A stretch of DNA of 40,115 nt from an uncultured Oscillospiraceae bacterium (GTDB lineage Bacteria; Bacillota; Clostridia; Oscillospirales; Ruminococcaceae), in the NCBI GenBank assembly GCA_910579175.1, contig CAJTTB010000024.1, positions 1 through 40,115 of the forward strand, given 5' to 3'. Positions 33,431-40,115 of this stretch are shown in pieces. Position 1 is the first letter of the stretch, and each line of letters opens with the position of its first letter. Under the pieces are notes generated by a model, which searched no databases, was not told where the DNA came from, and saw nothing but the letters and a program-made list of their open reading frames with translations. The position numbers and the translations under genes are program-made.

Positions 33431-34483
33431 ATGCACAGAGCAAGTGTAATTGAAAAAAAGATATTGTTTTATGTTGTAACGTTTATATTGGGATTTATTT
33501 TTATTTTATCAATGTTCTATTCTTGTTCTAGAAATGTGAAAAAACCAATAAATTCTCTTAATAATATTAATAACTCTCCTATTATTAAAATGAGAGAAGA
33601 CACACAAAATTATTTTTTTTCAAACGATAATGATAATGGTCATCTTTACAAATTAAATAAAGATAATAAAAAATTAGTTAAATTATTTGATGGAGAAGTA
33701 TCAGCGATTACTATCACTGAAAATGAAGTGTTTTTTCGTCACAATCCAACAGGAAAATTAATTGATGGAACCATTTACTCTATTACAAAAGACGGAAAAA
33801 ACTTGACAAAGTATGTTAACAATTGTGATAGGATTTATGGTATAAAAGATAATATTATTTATTATGCTAGTATTGTTCCAATGTTTTATTTATATAGTTA
33901 TGATATAAAGGAAAAAGAAGTTCATCAATTAACCGATTATGAGATACAATATCTTACTATTACAAAAAATGCAGCATATTTTATGAAATATGGAGAAAAT
34001 TGTGAGATTATAAAAACCACAGATGATTTATTATTTAAAACTACAGAAAAAATTTATGGTTCTATATCATCTGTAAATTATGTATATGCAAATGAAAAAT
34101 TATATTTTATTGATATGACAGAGAATGAGGTAGATAATACAATCATACAATATAGTATTAAATGTTATAATCCTGAAACAAATGAAATTTTGTTGATAAT
34201 GGAACTACCAGAAAATATAACAGGGTTTCCAGATCTCTATGTAAAAGAAAGTAGTATTTATTATACTTATTGTAATTATGATTCTTCAGAAATTTCACAA
34301 AGCTTTTTATATTGTTATCGCGAAGATATAGAAGAAAATATTTTAGTTACTTCTGATCAAATTTTTGAATTAGTATGGTTCGGAGAAAATGTAATATTTT
34401 ATAGTAGTAACTCTTTTATCGAAGATGATAGTTATATGGGAATTATGGATTATAACGGAAAAAATTTATTTAGCTTAATTTAA
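33431..34483 (+). CDS. Membrane-anchored beta-propeller-like protein (DUF5050-like)
   Basis: This 350-residue protein is exposed outside the cell. One N-terminal hydrophobic helix (about residues 10-31) ends in FYSC, which might be an atypical lipobox. The rest is made of repeated short strands of the type FFSNDNDNGHLYKLNKDNKK, IYSITKDGKNLTKY and LYSYDIKEKEVHQL, about 40-50 residues apart. This resembles the DUF5050/LRP1-like beta-propeller group found on Clostridia surfaces. No catalytic motif is seen, so a binding role is the likeliest guess. AAGGAG precedes the ATG by 5 bases. It is the first gene behind the LytTR-type promoter. Confidence 0.65.
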   Translation: MHRASVIEKKILFYVVTFILGFIFILSMFYSCSRNVKKPINSLNNINNSPIIKMREDTQNYFFSNDNDNGHLYKLNKDNKKLVKLFDGEVSAITITENEVFFRHNPTGKLIDGTIYSITKDGKNLTKYVNNCDRIYGIKDNIIYYASIVPMFYLYSYDIKEKEVHQLTDYEIQYLTITKNAAYFMKYGENCEIIKTTDDLLFKTTEKIYGSISSVNYVYANEKLYFIDMTENEVDNTIIQYSIKCYNPETNEILLIMELPENITGFPDLYVKESSIYYTYCNYDSSEISQSFLYCYREDIEENILVTSDQIFELVWFGENVIFYSSNSFIEDDSYMGIMDYNGKNLFSLI

Positions 34484-34515
34484 TGGGAAAGATACAAAAT
34501 AAAGAGGAATTTATA

Positions 34516-34547
34516 ATGAAAAAAATAAAATTTTCAGTGCTATTTTG
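34516..34547 (+). other. Poly-A frameshift in signal-peptide codons
   Basis: The expected start ATG (34516), with AGAGGAA upstream, is followed by seven A residues (34519-34525). In that frame translation stops after 11 codons. Eight A residues would give MKKNKIFSAILVSVLATT, a proper signal peptide continuous with the downstream M23 frame. The tract therefore looks like a one-base slippage site. Confidence 0.75.
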
Positions 34548-35738
34548 GTAAGTGTTTTGGCAACTACAATATTAAGGTCACAAGTTATGGCAGAAAATAT
34601 TAATTTTACAACAATGCCAGTCGATCGAATTACTACAATCCAGAGTAATATGGTAATAAATGTACCAGATAAGATATATTATGATGCAATGGATGTAACC
34701 AATCAACCATCAATGTTATATAGTAATATAACAATTGCTGGTCAATGGATTCAAGATAGTAATGGTTGGTGGTATAAACATAATGATGGAACATATACAA
34801 AAAACAATTGGGAATATATTAATGGATATTGGTATTTCTTTGATACTCGTGGATATATGATGACTGGCTGGGTTCAGACCGCGTCTGGATGGTATTATTT
34901 GCAAAGTGATGGTCATATGGTAACCGGTTGGAATAAAATTAATAATAAATGGTATTATATGAATGACAAAGGAGTAATGTTGACTGGTATAGTGAATATT
35001 AGTGGAATTTATTATAATATTAATTCTTCTGGTGTAGTTATGTATTGTTCTCCAACTTTAAATAGAGCTATTTCTAGAGGGTTTAGCACAGGTCATAATG
35101 GGTATGATTTGTTACCTGTAACAGGTGGAGTACCTGGTGACACTATACGTTGCTTTGCAAATGGAAAAGTAAATAGAAATGATCATAGTAATTCATATGG
35201 AAATGTTTTTTATATCCAACATAGTGAATTAGAATCTGAAATGTTTAAGAATGGTTATCAATATATGCAAACGATTTATGCTCATTTACATAATCCGGAT
35301 AGAACTAATTTTAAATTAGGTGCAAATGTAAATGTAGGTGATGAAATTGCAAAAATGGGTGGTAACTTAGCAAGTGATGGAAACTCTACAGGTGTTCATT
35401 TGCATTTTGAAACATTAGGTGGAAATTCATTGGTAGGAAATGGAGCAAAGATTGGAAAAGCATATGATGCAAGTTCCTATTTTAATGTTTTTCCAAGAAA
35501 TTTTGTCCAAGATAAAATAGATTATGAAGCAACAGATTACTATGAAGATTATTATGGAATTTCTACTGAAACAGGAAATATTGATTTAGAAGTATTATTG
35601 CGTTGGGATTTAGATGACTATAAGAGTGAAGAAGTCAATGCCGAAATGATAAATCAATTAATTAAACAATTGAAAACGAATGATTTTCCACAGGAACAGA
35701 TAGAGTATTTAATGAATATTGCAGAAAATCTTTCATAA
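34545..35738 (+). CDS. M23 peptidoglycan endopeptidase with cell-wall-binding repeats
   Basis: This is a secreted wall hydrolase. The open frame begins at a TTG inside the hydrophobic signal core; the true start is probably the ATG at 34516, out of frame by one base in a poly-A run. After the signal peptide, cell-wall-binding (CW_1-like) repeats occupy about residues 63-165 (GWWYKHNDGTYTKNNW, GWYYLQSDGHMVTGW). The M23 lysostaphin-type domain follows (about 180-315) with GHNGYD and HLHFE, the zinc-binding His, Asp and His. The last 60 residues form a short helical unit (NIDLEVLLRWDLDDY) that is repeated in the next gene's lipoprotein. It likely cuts peptide cross-links of cell walls. In the present sequence, export depends on slippage or reversion. 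Confidence 0.82.
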   Translation: MVSVLATTILRSQVMAENINFTTMPVDRITTIQSNMVINVPDKIYYDAMDVTNQPSMLYSNITIAGQWIQDSNGWWYKHNDGTYTKNNWEYINGYWYFFDTRGYMMTGWVQTASGWYYLQSDGHMVTGWNKINNKWYYMNDKGVMLTGIVNISGIYYNINSSGVVMYCSPTLNRAISRGFSTGHNGYDLLPVTGGVPGDTIRCFANGKVNRNDHSNSYGNVFYIQHSELESEMFKNGYQYMQTIYAHLHNPDRTNFKLGANVNVGDEIAKMGGNLASDGNSTGVHLHFETLGGNSLVGNGAKIGKAYDASSYFNVFPRNFVQDKIDYEATDYYEDYYGISTETGNIDLEVLLRWDLDDYKSEEVNAEMINQLIKQLKTNDFPQEQIEYLMNIAENLS

Positions 35739-35755
35739 ATTAAGGAGAAAATCTT

Positions 35756-36976
35756 ATGTATCATATAAAATATCATTGTATATTATCCTTATTAGTTGTA
35801 TTGTGTTTAACAATTGTGTTATCTGCTTGCAATTCTGAGAGATATTTAGAACAAAATAATAGTCAAATCAGTAAAATAACAGATGATTATCAAAATCTTA
35901 ATAGATTAGAACTTCCCAATGGGGACAGTATAGAACTGGATAAATTGTTAAAATATGATATAGAAGAGTGTAAAGAATATGGAATCACAACAGAGATGTT
36001 AGAATCTTTTATAAAGGAATTAGAAATCCAAAAGGTATCACAACAAAGCGTTCAAGCTGTCAAGGAATTGGTAGAACAGTTAAAATCAAATGAATCCAAT
36101 GAAATGAATAAAAATTATGGAATCCAAACAACCAAAGGAATGATTGAACTGGATACCCTCTTAGAATGGAAATGGGAAGATTATCAAAATGCTGAAATTA
36201 CATCACAACAGGTAGATGATTTAATTTTACAGTTACAACAAGATAATCAGTCACAAGATTATATTGCAAAATTAAATGAAATTTCTGCAGAATTAAAAGA
36301 AGGAAAAACAATACAAGGAGGAACAGATAATTATATTAACTTGTATGAATTAGAATTTCCCAATGGAAGCAGTGTAGAGTTAGATGTTTTGCTGAAATAT
36401 AGTCTAGAAGAGTGTAAGCAGTATGGAATCACAACAGAAATGTTAGAATCCTTTATAAAGGAATTGGAAATCCAAAAGGCACCACAACAAAGCGTTCAAG
36501 CTGTCAAGGAATTGGTAGAACAGTTAAAATCAAATGAATCCAATGAAATGAATAAAAATTATGGAATCCAAACAACCAAAGGAATGATTGAACTGGATAC
36601 CCTCTTAGAATGGAAATGGGAAGATTATCAAAATGCTGAAATTACATCACAACAGGTAGATGATTTAATTTTACAGTTACAACAAGATAATCAGTCACAA
36701 GATTATATTGCAAAATTAAATGAAATTTCTGCAGAATTAAAAGAAGGAAAAACAATACAAGGAGGAACAGATAATTATATCAACTTATATGAATTAGAAT
36801 TTCCCAATGGAAGCAGTGTGGAATTAGATGTTTTGTTGAAATATAGTTTAGAAGAGTGTAAGCAGTATGGAATCACAACAGAAATGTTGGAATCTTTTAT
36901 AAAGGAATTAGAGATCAAAAAGGCACCACAACAGAGTATTGAGGCTGTGAAACAATTGGCGGAACAATTAAGGTAA
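35756..36976 (+). CDS. Repeat-rich lipoprotein of unknown function
   Basis: This 406-residue lipoprotein carries a signal peptide with lipobox LSAC (Cys25). The mature part is five helical units of about 60 residues, alternating two types. Type A (about 51-110, 199-258, 347-406) has SIELDKLLKYDIEECKEYG. Type B (about 121-182, 269-330) has GMIELDTLLEWKWEDYQNA. Units of both types share I-E-L-D-x-L-L and a following Leu-rich helix pair, and the same unit ends the preceding M23 enzyme. I know no named domain that fits. An A-B pair is duplicated at the DNA level (444 bases, almost identical). It may dock or restrain the M23 enzyme at the membrane; this is inference. AAGGAG precedes the ATG. Confidence 0.75.
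   Translation: MYHIKYHCILSLLVVLCLTIVLSACNSERYLEQNNSQISKITDDYQNLNRLELPNGDSIELDKLLKYDIEECKEYGITTEMLESFIKELEIQKVSQQSVQAVKELVEQLKSNESNEMNKNYGIQTTKGMIELDTLLEWKWEDYQNAEITSQQVDDLILQLQQDNQSQDYIAKLNEISAELKEGKTIQGGTDNYINLYELEFPNGSSVELDVLLKYSLEECKQYGITTEMLESFIKELEIQKAPQQSVQAVKELVEQLKSNESNEMNKNYGIQTTKGMIELDTLLEWKWEDYQNAEITSQQVDDLILQLQQDNQSQDYIAKLNEISAELKEGKTIQGGTDNYINLYELEFPNGSSVELDVLLKYSLEECKQYGITTEMLESFIKELEIKKAPQQSIEAVKQLAEQLR
36051..36938 (+). repeat. 444-base in-frame tandem duplication
   Basis: Two adjacent 444-base (148-codon) units lie inside the lipoprotein gene. The stretch from about 36051 to 36380 is repeated at 36495-36824 with only a few base differences and the encoded residues are identical. 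The duplication is recent and in frame. Confidence 0.85.
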
Positions 36977-37017
36977 AAAAAGAATTTATGGGGAACATCA
37001 GGTTATCTAAAAAATAT

Positions 37018-37139
37018 ATTCTGGAATCGGTTTGATAAATATCCAAAATGCTATCAACAAATACGATGGTATGATGGAACAAGAAAAAGATGGAGAAACC
37101 TATCAAACAATTATCGTCATTCCTATTCCAGAAAAATAG
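37018..37139 (+). pseudogene. Fragment of the histidine kinase 3' end
   Basis: The 122 bases exactly copy the last 40 codons and stop of the kinase gene at 32958-33079. There is no start, and a few bases upstream the sequence is unrelated. It is passenger sequence carried with the duplicated promoter. Confidence 0.92.
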
Positions 37140-37152
37140 ATGTAAAAGAAGA

Positions 37153-37225
37153 AAAATCTTACTTTACGCAAAAAATTTGTCAGTTACGCAAATTGTATTG
37201 CCTAAAGTAAGATTTTATGTATAAT
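37153..37225 (+). promoter_or_regulatory. LytTR-type operator and promoter, copy 2
   Basis: Every element of copy 1 is present unchanged: paired TTACGCA at 37164-37170 and 37184-37190, TTGCCT at 37198-37203, TATAAT at 37220-37225 and the 14-bp inverted repeat. It drives the toxin-like gene, with a leader of about 105 bases. The leader contains AGGAGGTGA (37242-37250), a perfect anti-16S match with no start codon at usable distance. Confidence 0.65.
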
Positions 37226-37338
37226 CAGATTTATTAAGTATAGGAGGTGAAGATAGAAAAAACATTATAATAAATTATTTTTATATCATGGGTTCATTGG
37301 TTATGTATATCAATTTAAGTGTAGAAAGGATAATTGCT

Positions 37339-38172
37339 ATGGAATTAAGAAAAAAATTAATAAGTATTGCTATGTCAACAGTTATGTTAGCAAGTGTTAG
37401 CATTACAGCAGTGTCTGCTCAAGCACCTATTAAGATTGAAAAAGATATAGATATCATTAGTTATAATCAAAATCTTTATGAAACTATATATAATAAATGT
37501 ATATTAGAAAAAAATGATGTTTTAATAGATGATATGAGTATTTATAGTTATCTTTTGAAACATTTGAATTTAATAGATATTTCAAATAATATAGTGTCAA
37601 TATCAGAGTTCTTGTTTAATGATTTGAGTGCAGATGAAATAATATTATTAAATGATTTTATTTGTAGAATGAACAATTTATTGGAATTGCGTGCTATTAC
37701 TATAGATGATAATTTAAAAATTTCTATGCCAGAAATTGTTATTGCAGAAAGTAAATTGCAACCTTATGCTATGAGTATAAATTTGATGTCTGATTGTAGG
37801 ACTCATGCAATAGAATTAAAGCGGGTTTATGACAACGCTATTCTTATTGGGGGATATGGAGTTGTATGCGGATATTTTACAGCTAGAGTAAAAAGTGGTG
37901 GTGAATGGGATTATAAAGCATATTTAGGGTATAGTAATCTTTATTATGAAACTGAATTGGGTGCAACTATGACAGGGGAAACAATTGGAAATTTTCACTA
38001 TGGTTATGTGGGAAGCGCAGTCTTTGCTCCAACAGTTTTGAAGACAGCAGCTGGATTTGCACAAATTTTAGATGGAACTTCTGATTTGAGTTTTTGGAAC
38101 AGTTATTTTGATGATCCTAAAGATCAAGCAGATATTCAATGGGGTATCAATGTGTATAATCAAGAACATTAA
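37339..38172 (+). CDS. Secreted protein with polymorphic-toxin-type-44-like domain
   Basis: This is a 277-residue Sec-exported protein. The chosen ATG follows AAAGG by 9 bases and gives a standard signal peptide (MELRKKLISIAMSTVMLAS, cleavage near SAQA). An in-frame ATG 17 codons earlier would spoil it. Residues 30-150 are a helical part of unknown type. The C-terminal 120 residues resemble polymorphic toxin type 44: VKSGGEWDYKAYLGYS, GNFHYGYVGSAVFAP, AAGFAQILDGTS and DDPKDQADIQWGINVY. Type 44 domains occur as C-terminal modules of secreted toxins. The activity is not something I can assign from sequence. It is the first gene behind the duplicated promoter; a small membrane protein gene follows after 39 bases. 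Confidence 0.65.
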   Translation: MELRKKLISIAMSTVMLASVSITAVSAQAPIKIEKDIDIISYNQNLYETIYNKCILEKNDVLIDDMSIYSYLLKHLNLIDISNNIVSISEFLFNDLSADEIILLNDFICRMNNLLELRAITIDDNLKISMPEIVIAESKLQPYAMSINLMSDCRTHAIELKRVYDNAILIGGYGVVCGYFTARVKSGGEWDYKAYLGYSNLYYETELGATMTGETIGNFHYGYVGSAVFAPTVLKTAAGFAQILDGTSDLSFWNSYFDDPKDQADIQWGINVYNQEH

Positions 38173-38211
38173 TATAAAATGTTATAAAGTAATAAAAGTG
38201 AGTGTGATATA

Positions 38212-38508
38212 ATGAAGAAAAAAATACATTTAATTATTACAGTATTTCTAATTGTATTTTATTTTGGAATATTATTTATTCCATGGAAGCTAATACATAC
38301 TAAAGTATCATTATATATACTATTTTCTATTATCATAATTGCAGTGATGTTAAATTATATCATCTATTTAAAAAAGTATATAAAATACCATTATAGCCGC
38401 GATACAAAGTGGATGATAGCGAAAGAATGTATTTACCTTGTTATAAACGCTTTATTGTTAGTGATATGTATTTTGTCTATTATTATGACGTTTGCTATAT
38501 TTCCATAA
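38212..38508 (+). CDS. Small three-helix membrane protein, possible immunity protein
   Basis: This 98-residue protein has three predicted membrane helices (about 6-26, 31-52, 71-95) and a basic loop (KKYIKYHYSRDTKW). No family is recognised. Its place directly behind the toxin-like gene, its small size and its membrane nature are typical of immunity proteins against toxins acting outside the membrane. That role is inferred from context only. The ribosome site is weak (GTGAGTG), so it may rely on translation of the preceding gene. Confidence 0.6.
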   Translation: MKKKIHLIITVFLIVFYFGILFIPWKLIHTKVSLYILFSIIIIAVMLNYIIYLKKYIKYHYSRDTKWMIAKECIYLVINALLLVICILSIIMTFAIFP

Positions 38509-38594
38509 AAAATTGTATTTAAACATTGGAATAGAACAAGTAAATTAATTGATGGGACATGTGGACGGGTATTCAATAAAAAGGAGTATTGGCA

Positions 38595-39794
38595 ATGCAG
38601 GTGATTAAGAGAAAATATTTTTTAATATTGTTACTATTTGTACTAATGGCGCTTTTTTTCTGTTTAAACCGAAGTTTTTTTACATATAATAGGAAACAAG
38701 CTTATCAACAAATGGAGATGGAAGTTTATAATGTCACAAAAGGAAAAAATGTGATTCAAAATAGTGATAATTTTGAGGGAGAAAATTGGGATAAAATTTC
38801 TGCTGACAAAGATATCAATCAAAAGTTAATGAAATTTCATGAAATGTTGATACAATCAAATGAGTTTGAATATGCTGAATTTATTTTGACTCAAATATAT
38901 AGCTATGATCCATATTTTCAAAGTGATGCAGATGCAGTTTTGTCTGAGCAAAATGAAGTAAAGATGCTATATGGTTATAATGTAGGGGAAAATGTAGATA
39001 AATTATTTTCATTAGAAACGCAAAATAATCAATGGTTTTCTAAAGAAGATTATTTTTATTCAGATGGAGATACAATACCTATTATTTTAGGGAATAATTA
39101 TCAGAAATATTATTCTGTAGGAGATGTATTGCCATTAGTTTGTTCTGGTTTATCATTAAACTGTAAAGTGATAGATTTTTTAAAACCGCAAAGTAAAATA
39201 GTTCATAATAGTGCTATAACAGAATTGGATAATCATATTTTGGTCCCTTTTCAAAATTTTTCAGAAGAGAAATTTCAATCCGAAGATAAAGTAAATCTTC
39301 AAATATTATATTTAAATAAGAACAATGGCTTAATTTTTACACAGTTGCCAACTGAAAAAGTCAAAGAGATTGTATTAGATTATGCAAAAACTGCTGGACT
39401 ATCTGAAGATGTGGATATAGAGCCATATGCCTTTATTGATAATGTGGCGAATATTAAAGAGATTAGTCAAGATTATTTTACTAGATTTATGACCTATCTA
39501 ATTAGCAGTATTTTACTAACTTTATTTATTTTAGTGCTTTTTCCACTTCATTTATCAAAACAAGAGATGATATTAAAGAAAAGTTTATCTTCTAAAGTCG
39601 GTGTGATAGTGGTTCCTTTATTGATAATTGTGATTGGTATTATTATTTTTTGGATGATTTACAAACTATCATTTGTGATAAATCTACCTTTTATCATAAA
39701 CCTTTACCTTGTTCCAACAATTATATTCGGAATTATTTGCAGTGCGATAATTAGTATCATTTCCATTTTATTGTTAAAGCGGAATAGATCTTAA
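38595..39794 (+). CDS. FtsX/MacB-like membrane protein without an ATPase partner
   Basis: This 399-residue membrane protein has one N-terminal helix (about 8-27), an extracellular domain of about 260 residues, and three C-terminal helices (about 297-320, 331-358, 364-393). That order is the topology of MacB/FtsX-type permeases of ABC exporters. The periplasmic part has no strong motif. Such proteins normally work with an ABC ATPase, but none is encoded before the right edge. The ATG is 8 bases from AAAGGAG; a TTG two codons earlier is too close. It could help export or resist the toxin-like protein; the next gene is the tRNA on the other strand. Confidence 0.6.
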   Translation: MQVIKRKYFLILLLFVLMALFFCLNRSFFTYNRKQAYQQMEMEVYNVTKGKNVIQNSDNFEGENWDKISADKDINQKLMKFHEMLIQSNEFEYAEFILTQIYSYDPYFQSDADAVLSEQNEVKMLYGYNVGENVDKLFSLETQNNQWFSKEDYFYSDGDTIPIILGNNYQKYYSVGDVLPLVCSGLSLNCKVIDFLKPQSKIVHNSAITELDNHILVPFQNFSEEKFQSEDKVNLQILYLNKNNGLIFTQLPTEKVKEIVLDYAKTAGLSEDVDIEPYAFIDNVANIKEISQDYFTRFMTYLISSILLTLFILVLFPLHLSKQEMILKKSLSSKVGVIVVPLLIIVIGIIIFWMIYKLSFVINLPFIINLYLVPTIIFGIICSAIISIISILLLKRNRS

Positions 39795-39809
39795 TATGAA
39801 CTAGGAAAA

Positions 39810-39847
39810 TAAAAAAGCTGTTATAACAATTTTTGTTATAACAGCTT
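39810..39847 (-). terminator. Terminator of the tRNA-Arg gene
   Basis: A 13-bp stem, AAGCTGTTATAAC/GTTATAACAGCTT, with a 7-base loop is followed on the minus strand by TTTTTTATTTT. It begins just 3 bases beyond the tRNA 3' end. On the plus strand it may also stop the FtsX-like gene's transcript, but without a good T-run. Confidence 0.8.
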
Positions 39848-39850
39848 AAA

Positions 39851-39924
39851 TATCCTCGACAGGATTTGAACCTGCGACCTTTGGAGTCGGAGTCCAACGC
39901 TCTATCCAACTGAGCTACGAGGAC
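39851..39924 (-). tRNA. tRNA-Arg (anticodon CCG)
   Basis: Read on the minus strand, GTCCTCG pairs with CGAGGAT (one G-U closing pair). The D arm contains AGCTCAGTTGGATAGAGC, and the anticodon stem TTGGA/TCCAA encloses CTCCGAC, so the anticodon is CCG, reading CGG. The T arm has GGTTCAAATCC. The discriminator is A, and CCA is not encoded. It has its own promoter and terminator. Confidence 0.95.
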
Positions 39925-39965
39925 ATATAATAAGGTTTTAAAAGGTAGATAATTATCTGAATGAT

Positions 39966-39994
39966 ATTATAGCATAAAAATGGATAAATGTAAA
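39966..39994 (-). promoter_or_regulatory. Promoter of the tRNA-Arg gene
   Basis: On the minus strand TTTACA (39989-39994) and TATAAT (39966-39971) are spaced by 17 bases, about 40 bases before the tRNA 5' end. One mismatch from consensus. Confidence 0.75.
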
Positions 39995-40115
39995 TTGCCA
40001 ATCTGAAAAAGGGGCAATATAATAAAATAGCTAAAAATATAGGTAAAAAATATAAAAAACTATAATAAAAGGAAAAAAACAGAAAAACAGAATAAAAAGT
40101 CGAAAAAGGGATTGA

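Larger units (their letters stand above)
37018..37240 (+). repeat. Direct repeat copy 2: kinase 3' end plus promoter
   Basis: This is the second copy of the 32958-33180 segment. It is identical until 37227, then differs only by G for A (37228, 37238). Right after it, the A-rich TAAAAAATGA of copy 1 reads TAGGAGGTGA. Confidence 0.95.

Noticed and set aside
32958..37240. The long direct repeats as ends of a mobile element
   Set aside because: No transposase or integrase lies between them, the repeats carry real kinase coding sequence, and no terminal inverted repeats or target duplications are seen. Segmental duplication is simpler.
39925..40115. Possible gene at the right edge
   Set aside because: After the tRNA promoter the sequence is A-rich with no open frame of note and no ribosome site followed by a start.

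Overview
The window reads as one contiguous piece of chromosome from a low-GC Gram-positive bacterium of the class Clostridia. The evidence is the AT-rich codon use, strong AGGAGG-type ribosome sites, a clostridial glgB-glgC-glgD-glgA glycogen operon with the GlgD partner subunit, a ferredoxin-linked 2-oxoacid oxidoreductase, a SpoIID/LytB-domain protein, a class B sortase, and a NifS-ThiI pair whose ThiI lacks the rhodanese domain. A family-level placement (Oscillospiraceae/Ruminococcaceae-like) is a guess. No prophage, CRISPR array or rRNA is seen. There is one tRNA, for Arg with anticodon CCG, on the minus strand near the right end.

Layout, positions 1-13.6 kb. A minus-strand operon holds cinA, a class B sortase and a SpoIID/LytB protein with a Pro-Glu-Ser-Ser linker. 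Divergent from it is a plus-strand operon for a P-loop ATPase, a ferredoxin and the alpha, beta and gamma subunits of a 2-oxoacid:ferredoxin oxidoreductase. It ends at a strong terminator shared with a convergent small Smr-domain gene. Next come a likely small RNA on the minus strand with an anti-Shine-Dalgarno stretch, and then a lexA-led operon: lexA, a GNAT acetyltransferase, a cysteine desulfurase and thiI. Two short genes follow that look like one gene split by an in-frame TAG.

Positions 13.7-26.9 kb. On the minus strand there is a three-gene overlapping set for an MGDG-synthase-like glycosyltransferase, a polysaccharide deacetylase and a YbhN/LPG-synthase-like membrane protein. The glycogen operon follows. 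A plus-strand pair comes next: a UPF0251/DUF134 regulator-like protein and an Mrp/Nbp35 iron-sulfur ATPase. In front of this pair lie a consensus promoter, a foldable leader and the scar of an IS200/IS605-type TnpB element. A lone DUF4268 protein and a monofunctional peptidoglycan glycosyltransferase are on the minus strand.

Positions 27.4-39.8 kb, all plus strand. A periplasmic-binding/PAS-like/GGDEF diguanylate cyclase is paired with an NCS1-type permease. The most unusual part follows: an AgrA/AgrC-like LytTR two-component system followed by two target cassettes. The last 40 codons of the kinase gene plus its downstream promoter (about 220 bp) occur twice, 4,060 bp apart. One copy precedes a beta-propeller-like protein, a cell-wall-binding M23 endopeptidase and a repeat-rich lipoprotein. 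The other precedes a secreted protein whose C-terminal half resembles polymorphic toxin type 44, a three-helix membrane protein that may be its immunity partner, and an FtsX/MacB-like membrane protein. The M23 enzyme and the lipoprotein share a short helical repeat domain that I cannot name. The M23 signal peptide is frameshifted in a poly-A run. My reading is that this is a two-component-controlled exoprotein and toxin system built by promoter duplication. The sequence features are direct observations; the functional reading is inference.
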